Assembly: GCA_028023455.1 (NCBI GenBank)
Contig: JAQFVV010012423.1
Coordinates: forward strand, 8,910,269-8,974,268
DNA length: 64,000 nt
Direction: 5' to 3'
DNA from: Epiperipatus broadwayi
Lineage: Eukaryota > Onychophora > Udeonychophora > Euonychophora > Peripatidae
Position numbers and translations under genes: made by a program. Positions 12,329-23,124 of the stretch are shown piece by piece. The notes under the pieces were generated by a model. The model saw nothing but the letters and a program-made list of their open reading frames with translations, did not search any database and was not told the origin of the DNA. Each line of letters begins with the position of its first letter. The stretch's first letter is position 1.

Positions 12329-12650
12329 ATATGTATTTCATGCTAAACCAGCACTCATCAGTTGGTCCAGATTATCATCTCCACACATATATACAATCAA
12401 AGCTCAGCTTATATTAAGATAGCCAATTTTCATACTTTAATGGACAGGCTTCAAACCACTCCACCCCACACCTCTTCAGCTGCCCATTTCATTGAAAATC
12501 TGATGATGGAAATGCTCAAAGCTCATCTTAGTGCCAACCTTCTCATCCTACCCATGTTAACCACAAGTCACTCTGACCCCTCATGTACAGGACAGAATTT
12601 ATTTACATATATATATGAGGGATGGACAGACCTTACAGCACTTTATTTTT
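12329..12650 (-). repeat. tRNA-like-ended repeat unit, minus strand, right piece
   Basis: Continuation of the unit interrupted by LTR element 1. It forms the left arm of a large palindrome with 12651-12915: positions 12331-12592 pair with 12651-12915 at high identity. The unit's own 5' part (12593-12650, AAAGTGCTGTAAGGTCTG on the minus strand) forms the loop. An open frame at 12362-12676 is a by-product of the repeat. Confidence 0.75.
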
Positions 12651-13030
12651 CTCCTGTACATGAATGGTCAGAGTGACTTGTGGTCAACATGGGTAGGATG
12701 AAAAGGTTGGCACTAAAGTGGGCTTTAAGCATTCCATCATCAGATTTTCAGTGAAATGGCCAGCTGAAGGAATTGTGGGGTGCAGTTGTTTGAAGCCTGT
12801 CCATTAAAGTATGAAGATTGGCTATCTTAATATAAGCTGAGCTTTGATTGTATATATGTGTGGAGATGATAATCTGGACCAACTGATGAATGCTGGTTTA
12901 GCATGAAAATGTATATTGATGATTATTTATCTTTTCAACATGTGTGATCAAGTGTATCAGCGGTATGAGATAGCATGGATGGTTGAGAATAATGTGAGAA
13001 TCTGAGTTCAAATCCCCTATATATTACATA
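12651..13030 (+). repeat. tRNA-like-ended repeat unit, plus strand, copy 2
   Basis: Inverted relative to the previous unit, and lacking its first 60 or so bases. It runs through CAGAGTGACTTGTGG, GCTTTGATTGTATATATGTG and GATAGCATGGATGGTTGAG to the B-box-like GAGTTCAAATCCCC near 13003. Being uninterrupted, it shows the pre-insertion structure of the unit split by LTR element 1. Confidence 0.75.
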
Positions 13031-13082
13031 TATGTGTGGTATGAAAAAAAGCCTGTACTGTAGGAAAAAATTCATATATCAA

Positions 13083-13480
13083 AAATAAAGTGTTGTAAGG
13101 TCTGCCCATCCCTCGGATATGTATGTAAATGGATTATGTCATGTCCATGAGGGATCAGAGTAACTTGTGGTCAACATGTGCAGGATGAGAAGGTTGGCAT
13201 TAAGGTGGACATTGAGCATTCCATCATTAGATTTTTAATGAAATGGACAGCTGAAGAGTTATGGGTGGAGTGGTTTGATGCCTGTCCATTAAAGAAATGA
13301 AGATTGGCTATCGTAATATAAGCTGAGTTTTGATTGTATATATGTGTGATGAGCACGAATGTATATTGGTGATTATTTATCTTTTTGACATGTGTTTGAT
13401 CAAGTGTATCAGCGGTATGGGATAGCATGGATGGTTGAGGGTCATGTGAAAGTCTGAGTTCAAACTCCCTATATTTATAA
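13083..13480 (+). repeat. tRNA-like-ended repeat unit, plus strand, copy 3
   Basis: Full-length copy starting AAATAAAGTGTTGTAAGG and ending GAGTTCAAACTCCC near 13460, so the unit is about 400 bp. It diverges moderately from copy 2 and lacks a short internal block around the loop-proximal GGAGATGATAATCTGG. The RNA polymerase III B-box-like word sits at the end of the unit rather than at its head. That is atypical for a tRNA-derived SINE; the real element may be larger or read from the other strand. Confidence 0.7.
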
Positions 13481-15029
13481 ATGAGATAAAATTTCATTTT
13501 AATTTGATTACACTTCACAAAAAGCCCCAAATATAGGATTTTTTTTTCTGCCAGGGACTTGGGACAGAAATGATTATCAATAATATTCCACTATCTTTGC
13601 ATTTATAGAAAATTTTCAAAATTTTATGTAGCAATATTTTAGAATTATCTCACTTTTTGTACCCATTGATAAAATATCAGCCATAAGTTTTGAGCCACAG
13701 CTAACTGAATTTAAAGAAATATGGATTTCAAGAGCTGTGAATACTTAAATTTAGATTGTCATCCGAGAATAATTGTCATAAGTCAAGTAAAAAATTACAA
13801 GTTTTTGGTTTTGCTAGTTTTCTATCACTCTTGTCATTTTACAATTAAGTTTTGCAATTGGTTATAGATATACAAGAAAGAAGTTTTTTATGATGCTGTG
13901 ATTTACATCAGTGAATTTTCCAAAGATAAAGATGTTGAGTCAATGTTCAAGTTTTGAAATAAATGCTTATGCAAAAAAAAAAAAAAAAAATTAAAAAATT
14001 ATGAATTCACAAGTGATCCTTTGTCAGATTCAGTAAACAGTCTTCAAAGTGTATTAGCATTGCAAACATTTGAATAGATAAAAAAGCATTAAAATTTCTT
14101 TGGACCTTTATTTAATTTTCAGACTATCCTAAGGTTACAATATAATAGGAGAATAAAAATATTAAAAGCATAAAATTGTTTTGTTTAGAACGGATGCTAC
14201 TTAGGCTAATTCTGCTAACAGAAGTTCAAAATCACATTAAAATGCTTAACTTCCTTATTTACAACAATAAGCTTACTATTTCCAAATTTATTTATTGCTC
14301 TTTGAATTTTCTTGACAATTCAAATGACAGACATCACAACGAATCTTTCAAAGCTGAAACTGATCCGAACTTACCCGAGAGCATTATTCAATAAGAATAT
14401 TTGGCAATTATTGAATCTGAAATTAGCCTGTTTTTAAACATGAATAAAATTTTAAGATTTTGCATACTAAAAAACAGAAACAAAACATTTTCCATTATAA
14501 AAACCAATGTGATTTATTTCTAATTTATTATAAAATGACCGTATTAGACCCCTCCATTCATCCCTCAAATTGCAATTTGTTGCAAACAATCTTTCATTCT
14601 TACATTTTAATTTTGCATCTATTTCCCTTTAAAAGATAATTAAATATTTTGTTTACTATCTTATTATGCTTATACATATGTAATTTAGTGTTAAAATGTG
14701 TTTAGATTCATTAACTCCTATGCATTTTTAAAGCTCATATTTTAGTTGCTTATCATTAATCTATTATCAATATAAAAAAATCTTTAAGAAATTTTATATA
14801 TCTAAAAATCTAAAGATTGACTACAAGCTTGAAGTTCGACAAGTTTTCAATTGGCCTCCACAGCTTCTACTTAATAAAAATATTGTGCAAATCACAAGAC
14901 ACTCTTTAATTAGCTTCTTAGATATTTAATCTTTTTAAAGTACTGACTACTAATTATGATGAAGTAAAAATATATACAAAAAGCTGAGAAAAGGTTTTAA
15001 AAAGGATTATATAAATAGTTGTATATTAA
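13481..15029. other. AT-rich intergenic sequence
   Basis: Contains a poly-A run at 13974-13991 and a plus-strand open frame at 14176-14394 with no recognisable family. The segment 14320-14400 is slightly less AT-rich, with a plausible coding look (ESFKAETDPNLPES), but no splice signals or homologue could be assigned. Confidence 0.35.
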
Positions 15030-16351
15030 TAATGAGAAATTGGAAAGCTAATTAAAATCATTGAACATTATAGGTTTGGAGAAAGAAACGAGAGATGAAA
15101 GTCTGATCAATTTTTGTAGGAAAAAAAAATGATAGTCAATAAACAATTTAAAAATCACAAAAAGAAAATTTACATATGCAAAGTTTCAAGCAATAAGAAT
15201 TCACTTATATATTTTTTTAAAAATTCAAAATAGGCATAGAAACAGTAAAGCATTTGCATAAACAGTAGCTGATAATACAATTGAGCAATGATATCATCAA
15301 TTGATATTACTTCTTTTTTTTTTTTTTAAAAAAAAGAAGATATATATAAAAATGGACAAGTGATAAATTAAAGGGGGAAAATAAAAATTTATGGAATTAT
15401 TGGATAAGAAATAATACTAAGCTATTTGATAAAGTAAATTCAAATAAAAGAGAAAATTGTTTAAGAAAAATTAAAAAGATATAATAAGAAATGTAAATTA
15501 TGAATGAGTTAAAAAAATCTTAGTTTAGTAATAAGATTATGAATAAATAGTAGTGAGATGGAAAAATAAAAATTCAGTAAAAAAGGCTTAATAATGACTT
15601 GTCAAATGAAGGAAATAACTAGAAAATGAATGTAAGAAATAGATTTGCAAAGAAAAGGCATGAAATTGTTAGTAAAGAAAGTAGGTATTAAAACATGAAA
15701 TTGTATAAATGATTTATATGGTAGAAATATTTCATCTTTGTTAATTAATAAAAAAAAAAGTCAAGTAAATAAGAATGGAATGGGTTGAGCAATAATGAAA
15801 GCAGAAATTATAAATATTTAAAATTGGCAAAGCAAAGAAATTGATGAGATTACGTTGTATTATTAAAAGTTATGAGGGAAAAGATTCTGAAAGAATTTAG
15901 TTATATTTCTAATTTATGATTCAGCAGAAAGATAAAATTTCTTTTCAACAATTATTACTGTACTAAAAATAAGGCTAATTTACTGGCCTTGGGGGGGGGG
16001 GGGGGCAATTTGTAATAATTACTCATCTTCCATTGGAAATTTGAATTTAAAAAAGATAAATACCAGAGATGCAAATGGAAAGATGAGATATATTAAAATA
16101 TAAAATAATATATAGGAAGAAAAGGTTTATTACAAAATTTATATACAAAATTAAAGATATTTCTAAGACTAGATGATTTTCATAGTTAGAAATAATATCT
16201 GCCACTTTACAGAATATCCATATCAGTTGTCCAATGATATTAATTTAGGATAGGAAATAAATTGGTATTAAAGACAGAAAAGTTCATTGCATTAGATTTG
16301 ATACTGTTGTGGGAGTAATTGCACATTGCAAGAGTGTATTTAATAAAATAT
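15030..16351 (+). pseudogene. Decayed RTE-type LINE ORF2 (endonuclease part)
   Basis: Positions 15073-15132 translate to FGERNERDESLINFCRKKN, the signature before the last third of the apurinic-type endonuclease of RTE-clade LINEs. KKKIYICKV follows (about 15155-15180), where intact elements have a KRRLYTW-like block. The downstream purine-rich sequence to about 16300 looks like continued decayed ORF2 but has too many stops to read. The sequence is cut on the right by the ATAT target site of LTR element 2. Confidence 0.6.
15991..16005 (+). repeat. Poly-G run of 15
   Basis: Fifteen consecutive G in an otherwise A/T-dominated region; a rare homopolymer here and a possible G-quadruplex or assembly weak point. 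Confidence 0.9.
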
Positions 16352-16355
16352 ATAT

Positions 16356-18528
16356 TGCAACAGGCACATACGTACATTACATTGTTTTTTATTATTAAAC
16401 ATGAAAAAAATAAAAGTTCGCAAATAAAACTTTTTTTTAAGGATTAAAAATTGAAAATTAAAATTCTATACTAAACTCATATATATATATAAGATCGCAC
16501 AGATGAAAAAAAATTATTAAAATAAAACTTTATTAAAAATAGAAAAAAGTATTTTAAAAACAAAAACTCAAAAAGATTTAGAGATAAAAATATATCTTTA
16601 AGTTTGGAAAACACATTAATTAATCAGAAAATGGAAATGATAGTTTTAATTAGTTAAATGTAAACTAGCCCTCGGGCATTTAAAATGTATAAGCAATGGT
16701 CAGATAGGAGAGGAAAAACAATAGGAACAGAATGGCCAATGAAAGAAATCCATCGGGGAAATCGGACCTCAACAGAAGGATCATCATCATCGATGAGATA
16801 ATGCCAATTAAATCCTTAAAATTAATATAAAAGGAAAAATTTGGAAATTATTAGTTAGTTATTACAAGATGACAGATATGTGTTAAGTTGGAGAGGGTTG
16901 GAGAAGAAGGGATTGAAAGATGCATTTTCAATTCCTTCAGTTGTTCAAAAAATTGAAACATTGTTTTCCAATATTGTGGACCACAGGACATCAAGGCCCG
17001 GAAGAATACCATCAACTATAAAGGATGAACGGTTAACTGCACACCGATCTCCTTATGACTTCGTGGGAATTAACACCTTCCATTACAAAAAAAAAATCAG
17101 AGATTATGGACCTTTTAAAACCGTAAGAACTTTAGATAATTCATGAACATTAAATTAAAAACTTTCCGTATTTAAAACAATTGCAATAGAATCCTATCTG
17201 ACCAACTTTATTTACTAATAAGTAATTTTAATTTGATGTATTTCTTTTGTAAAATCATTTCCATTTATTTTTTTTGTTCTTTTAAGTTTTATTATGACTG
17301 TTTTGTTTTTCGTTAAATTAAATCATATAAATGTTAAACTTAAGTCGGGCGTGAATGGCTATATAGATTTGTAAAGTTATATTAGGGGAGGGTAATCTTA
17401 GGTTATTTGTTTCTTAGTTAAATTGGGTCAATTGATTGGATATATTGGTGTAATTAGTAGATGTAGTAAGAGATTCGCTACGGGCAGAATCGCTTTATAC
17501 GCCGCACACAACCGTTTGCCTATGGAAGGGATAATAAGTCAGACTCCGCTGTCCTTTCCTATGGAGTTTTTTTTTTATTGCTCTTCTTGTCAGATAGATG
17601 TAGTATTCCTATCTGATGAGAGGCAATTTCTTCTCTTAACCTTTTGAGCTGCCATATTTCGTATTACATTGAATGCATCGATTTATCAGATGAATTGATG
17701 TTGGTTTGACTGTGAACTTTTGGCCTAAGGTTAAATAAGGATAGAATATTTTCTTTCAAATGCAAATCTATGTAATCTATTCATACTCGACACTCTAAAT
17801 AAAAATGCATTAAATTTAAGTTGGGTATGGACGTTGCATGGATTCGTTATCGGTCAATTATGTTTTTGGTTTTTATATTTGATCAAAATATATAGACATT
17901 TGGTAAATAATGATACCTTATGGTATCTAAAATGTATTTATTCGGATGTCTTTTAAGTTATTGGTGCCAATGCGGCATCTTACGATGAATGCTATTGGGT
18001 TTCTTATAAATTTCCCTCTGCAATTCTACCAATGATTTTATATTTTGATCGTTTATGTTTATTTTGGAATGTTTTTGACCGTGTAATCTATGTAATCGAT
18101 CTATATTCAACATTATAAAACAAACTTTTATAAATCCATCTGTGCGAACTTATAATAGTATAAAAATTAAAATGTAAATTAAAATCTAAAATAAGTTAAA
18201 AATAATGTTAAAGTAAACATACTAAAATAATAATGTTAAATTTTATAAATATATGTGCGTAAATAAATGTTGTGTATAATTACTGGCAGTGGCTTATTTT
18301 ATTCCTTTTTTATGTATCTTAGATAGGAATATTATTATAAAAGATAAATCTCGGCTATTTCACTGAGCTAGTGACAATGGGCCAACGACCGGAATCAACC
18401 AATATAAATTGTTTTTTATTTTTTGACTTACGTATCTGCCTACTTTATAAATTTTTCTAGGTTCAAATGCCTAGATGGCACCCTGTAGTGCAGATTACAT
18501 TAAGCTCCCTATTCTCCAGATCGTTACA
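16356..18528 (+). repeat. 5' LTR of element 2
   Basis: Direct repeat of 19228-21385. TATAAAA is at 16826-16832. An open frame at 16880-17146 is shared with the 3' LTR only in its last part (SPYDFVGINTFHYKKK) and is frame-shifted between copies, so I do not call it a gene. Confidence 0.86.
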
Positions 18529-19227
18529 ACTGGCCACCCAACTCGGGCCGATCTATTAATAAACCACGTGGGCCCTGAGTAAATTTCTTTTTTCAAAATG
18601 AAATATTTTTATCTGGTTACATAAAGTCGCATACTTTAAATCTTAAAGTGCTGCCAGAAAGAAATTGCACATATATTACACGAGAAAGTATAAAAAATTT
18701 TAAATTGTACTTTGTTAAAAAGAAAGTCAAAAGGTTGCAATTAATGTTTTTTTTTTGTTAATATATATTATGCTTTAACGTGTATAGACACGCACAGCCA
18801 TGTAAGTTTATGATCGTAAATGTGGTACCTTATGATGAGTACCTTTGAGAATTACGTCAGTGTAACCCTATGTATGCATTTCAATCAGTCATAAATAAGT
18901 TGGTGGTATTTATAATTGTGCTGCAAATATACACGTATAAACCCATTATTTCTTAAAACATATTTACCTCCATGCAACCTTCTTAAATAAATTAATAAAA
19001 TTTGCTTGTCATGCCGTGTGTAAAAATAAAATGTATAAAAAAATAGAACTCTTGTGGGGAGGTGTAAACGTAAATGGTCCTTAGGAAAACGATAGTCAAC
19101 ATTTTTTTTTGTATATAATCTTTGTAAAAATTACTAACCGAATGTTTTTGTTAATCATGTACTGTAATTACTAACCCTAAGTAAAATATTTTTTTTTGTT
19201 TATTTTTTTTAAGCAAGTTTACTGATA
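18529..19227 (+). other. Interior of LTR element 2 with primer binding site
   Basis: TGGCCACCCAACTCGGG at 18531-18547 begins with TGG two bases after the LTR, the usual position of a primer binding site; the matching tRNA could not be named. The rest is AT-rich without a reading frame. The pyrimidine-rich 3' end shows no clear polypurine tract. Confidence 0.55.
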
Positions 19228-21385
19228 TGTAACGGGCACATACATACGTTACATTGTTTTTTATTATTAAACATGAAAAAAATAAAAGTTCGCAAATAAA
19301 ACTTTTTTTTTTTAAGGATTAAAAATTGAAAAATACTAAACTCATATATATATATGATCGCACAGATGAAAAAAAATTATTAAAATAAAACTTTATTAAA
19401 AATAGAAAAGGTATTTTAAAAACAAAAAACTCAAAAAGATTTAGAGATAAAAATATATCTTTAAGTTTGGAAAACACATTAATTAATCAGTAAATGAAAA
19501 TGATTGTTTTAATTAGTTAAATGTAAACTAGCCCTCAGGCATTTAAAATGTATAAGCAATGGTCAGATAGGGGAGGAAAAACAATAGGAACAGAATGGCC
19601 AATGAAAGAAATCCATCGGGGAAATCGGACCTCAACAGAAGGATCATCATCATCGATGACGTAATGTCAATTGAATCCTTAATATTAATATAAAAGGAAA
19701 AGTTTGGAAATTATTAGTTAATTATTACAAGATGACAGATATGTGTTAAGTTGGAGAGCGTTGGAGAAGGGATTGAAAGATGCACTTTCAATTCCTTCAG
19801 TTGTTCAAAAGAATGAAACATCGTTTTCCAATATTGCGGACCACAGGACATCAAGGTCTGAAGAATACCATCAACCATAAAGGACCAACGGTTACTGCAC
19901 ACCGATCTCCTTATGACTTCGTGGGAATTAACACCTTCCATTACAAAAAAAAAATCAGAGATTATGGACCTTTTAAAACCGTAAGAACTTTAGATAGTTC
20001 ATGAACATTAAATTAAAAACTTTCCATATTTTAAAAAAAATAGAAATAGATTCCTATCTGACCAAACTAAATTATTTATTAATTAGTTATGATTTTATTT
20101 GATGTATTTCTTTTTTGTAAAATCATTTCCATTTTTTTTTTTTTGTTCTTTAAATTTTATTTATGATTTTTGTTTTGCGATAAATTAAATTATATAAATG
20201 TTAAACTTAAGTTGGGCGTGAATGGCTATATAGATTTGTAAAGTTATATTAGGGGAGGGTAATCTTAGGCTATTTGTTTCATAGTTGAATTAGGTCAATG
20301 GATTGGATATATTGGTGTAATTAGTAAATGTAGTATGAGGTTCGCTACGGGCAGAATCACTGTATACGCCGCACAAAACCTTTTTGCCTATGGATGGGAT
20401 TGCAAGTCGGCAAAAAGGCCCGCAGTCCCTTCCTATGGAGTTTTTATTTTATTGTTCTTTTTGCCATACAGATGTAATATTCCTGTATTGGACAAGAGTC
20501 AATGTCTTCTCTAACTATACTGTTCAGATGTCCATTCCTGACAGTATAGTATATTTGTGTTGTTGTATTTTCATGCTACATTGAATACATCAATGTATCA
20601 GATGGATTGATGCCAGTTTGACTGCGAACTTTTGGCCTAAGGTTAAACAAGGATAGAATATTTTCTTTTTCAAATGCAAATCTGTGTAGTCTATTCATAC
20701 TCGACACTCTAAATAAAAATGTATTAAAATTAAGTTGGGTATAGACGCTTACATGGATTCGTTAATGGTTACTTATGTTTGTTGGTTTTCATGTTCGATT
20801 AGAATATTAAGTTATTGGTGTCTTGCAGCATCTTATGATGAATGCCATTAGGTTTCTTATAAATTTCACTCTGCATTTCCATCAATGACTTTATATTTTG
20901 ATCGTTTATGTTTACTTTGAAATGTTTTTGACTGTGTAATCTATGTAACCGATCTATACTCAAACATTTATAAAACAAACTTTTATAAATCCATCTGTGC
21001 GAACTTATAATAGTATAAAAATTAAAATGTAAATTAAAATCTAAAATAAAAGTTAAAAATAATGTTAGAGTAAACATACTAAAATAATAATGTTAAATTT
21101 TATATATATGTGCGTAAATAAATGTTTGTATGTTAATTACTGGCAGTGGCTTATTTTGTTGTTTTTTTTAAAAATTATTCTTAAATAAGAATTTATGAAA
21201 TATAAATCTCTGCTGTTCCATTGAGCTAGTGACAATGGGCTAACGACTGGAATCAACCAAAATATATAAATATATATTTTTTAAACTTATGTATCTGCCT
21301 ACTTTATAAATTTTTCTAGGTTCAAATGCCTAGATGGCACCCTTGTAGTGCAGATTACATTAAGGCCCTTCTCCAGATCGTTATA
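19228..21385 (+). repeat. 3' LTR of element 2
   Basis: Direct repeat of 16356-18528, with TATAAAA at 19689-19695. It differs by many substitutions and small indels and by a divergent patch around 20400-20560, implying an older insertion than a polymorphic one. Confidence 0.86.
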
Positions 21386-21389
21386 ATAT

Positions 21390-21990
21390 GATAGATAGAA
21401 TTTGAAGAAAGTTTAAGATAAACAGTAAGTTATTAAATGGGTTAAATAAGTTCTTTTAAATTTTTAGGAAGTTTTATCTGATAATGCATTTAATAAAAAA
21501 AATTAAAATGGGAAATGAAATAGTTAAATAAGTTTTTATTAAGGATAAGAGGCTATTTTATGACCAAATTAAATATTTGTCAAAAAAAAAAAAAAAAGAC
21601 GTAATAAAGGTTTTGCTTAGAATATAGTTTTAAATGGAATATAAACATAAATACTAAGAAAAAGAGAGGAAAAAAGATTAGAGTTATTAAAAATGCAGAT
21701 TTAGAGAAGAATGGAAAAGTTATAAGAATAAAATAATTAAGTAGAAATAATGAAAAGAATAAATAAATAATATTTTTTGAGAAAATTCTGAAGAAAAAGA
21801 TGACTGGATGTGTACTTAGAGGGAGAGGAATAATGAAAGATATTCTGGTAAGAACTATAAAAGATATGTGGAAAAGAGATCCAAAAAAGAAATTGATAAT
21901 ATTAAAGGGAAAAATATCTGAATTTTAAAATAGTAGAAAAAGGTAAATGATTAAGCATGTGGAACTTGACTTTGATGTATAAGTAATAAT
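21390..21990 (+). other. Purine-rich sequence, possibly the LINE body continuing past LTR element 2
   Basis: Composition matches 15030-16351. A fragment near 21800-21870 reads RGRGIMKDILVRTIKDMW, weakly like the segment of a LINE reverse transcriptase before its QGDxxSP block. If correct, LTR element 2 landed inside the LINE. This is weak evidence. Confidence 0.3.
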
Positions 21991-22295
21991 AATGATGATA
22001 TTTGATTTATCTAGTTAATCAAATATAACGTCATTCAATATTACCATAATTTTTTCCCCATATCCCCTCCCCCTCCAAAAAAAAAATTAAAATTAAACAA
22101 ACTAATGCTTTTGGCAAACACATTTTGTCTCCTATTTAATTTCTTATTAACATCTATATTATTCAATATTTAGGCAATTTTTAATCTTGACCAAAAACTC
22201 TTGCTACTAATTTTGAATAGATTTATAAAATTTTATTATTTTATCTATGAGCCTGAATATTGATGTATGATGCTATTTATTTTAAAATTAATTTC

Positions 22296-22454
22296 TCATT
22301 CAGCTAATCTAAAATTTAAATTTTGTAATTCAACTTTTCCAGTGTTGACTACTAAATAAGTGACAGTTTTCTTCTTTTTATTATAATGTACTTGTATGTA
22401 AATTGTGACTGATGCAGGATGAGTTCTATCTAGTTTACAAATTTGTAAGCTAAT
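22296..22454 (-). CDS. Candidate terminal exon of unknown gene (weak)
   Basis: On the minus strand, CTCTTGTGTTTCAG is a good polypyrimidine tract and acceptor ending at 22455. It opens 52 codons (beginning ISLQICKLDRTHPASVTI) to a stop. The middle is Lys-rich (HYNKKKKTV). I recognise no family, and in sequence this AT-rich such frames arise by chance, so it is a low-confidence call. Confidence 0.22.
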   Translation of the reverse strand: MSLQICKLDRTHPASVTIYIQVHYNKKKKTVTYLVVNTGKVELQNLNFRLAE

Positions 22455-23010
22455 CTGAAACACAAGAGAATCTATCACTACTAATCCCAATAACTAATCT
22501 ATCATTGAGTCATTCTCTTTTTAAACCTATTTCTACTTTGCTAAAATATAATGATCACATCAGTTATGGGATGAACACCAGCTTATATTTTTAATTCATA
22601 ATATATGATATCTTTAATGAGAGTGCTAGCATTTAATCTTTTGCCTCTCTATATCTCATCCGTCTATCCTGACATTCCTTTTTATCAATTCAATCCTATT
22701 ATTAGTTCACCTAAACATGTTTTTTACATGATTATTGATCTTTCAAATAATATATGTGCAAATATAAACTGAATGAAAAGATGTGAGGAATCTAAATTTA
22801 ATTTACAACAACACTTTAATAATTCAAAATAAAATAAATAAATTGATAATCTGACCATTAAAATTAAGTAAATACATGAGATTAATATTATATATATACG
22901 AATTTAAATTTAGTGTGTGTCTGAAATTTTATGACGATAGTATTTTAATAATAATTATATCTTGGGCTATTTCCATTCTCTAATATTACTTGTTAAATAA
23001 CTTTAGAAAA

Positions 23011-23124
23011 TTCAAACTTTATTTAAACTTTTCAAATACATTCAATTGTTAATAATAGCACTCAACACCTGTGTGATATTACTAACTGTTGTATGAATTT
23101 GAAAAGTTTAAATAAAGTTTGAAT
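23011..23124. repeat. Palindrome resembling two inverted Penelope-like 3' ends
   Basis: Two inverted arms carry TTTATTTAAACTTTTCAAATA (23019-23039) and its reverse complement (from about 23097). The same words end the Penelope-like arms at 48041-48075 and 51180-51215, including the TATTACTAAC and CCTGTGT motifs. It may be a tail-to-tail pair of terminal fragments or a derived MITE. Confidence 0.55.

Larger units (their letters stand above)
16356..21385 (+). mobile_element. Non-autonomous LTR retrotransposon, element 2 (LARD-like)
   Basis: A 5.03 kb element with two direct repeats of about 2.17 kb enclosing only about 699 bp. The repeats start TGCAACAGG or TGTAACGGG and end CGTTACA (the 3' copy CGTTATA). 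The flanking duplication is ATAT (16352-16355 and 21386-21389), the same sequence and length as for element 1. A primer binding site candidate starts 2 bases after the 5' LTR. No polymerase or Gag can be read in the interior, so movement would depend on another element's enzymes. The strand is set by the primer-site position and by the TATA boxes. Confidence 0.83.

Noticed and set aside
12362-12676. Plus-strand open frame of 104 codons
   Set aside because: It crosses the loop of the palindromic repeat and is explained by the repeat units; no protein family resemblance.
16880-17146. Open frame conserved in part between the two LTRs of element 2 (also 19780-20004)
   Set aside because: Similarity follows from LTR duplication. 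The copies differ by frame-changing indels in the first half, and only the last 48 or so residues align, so there is no sign of protein-level selection.
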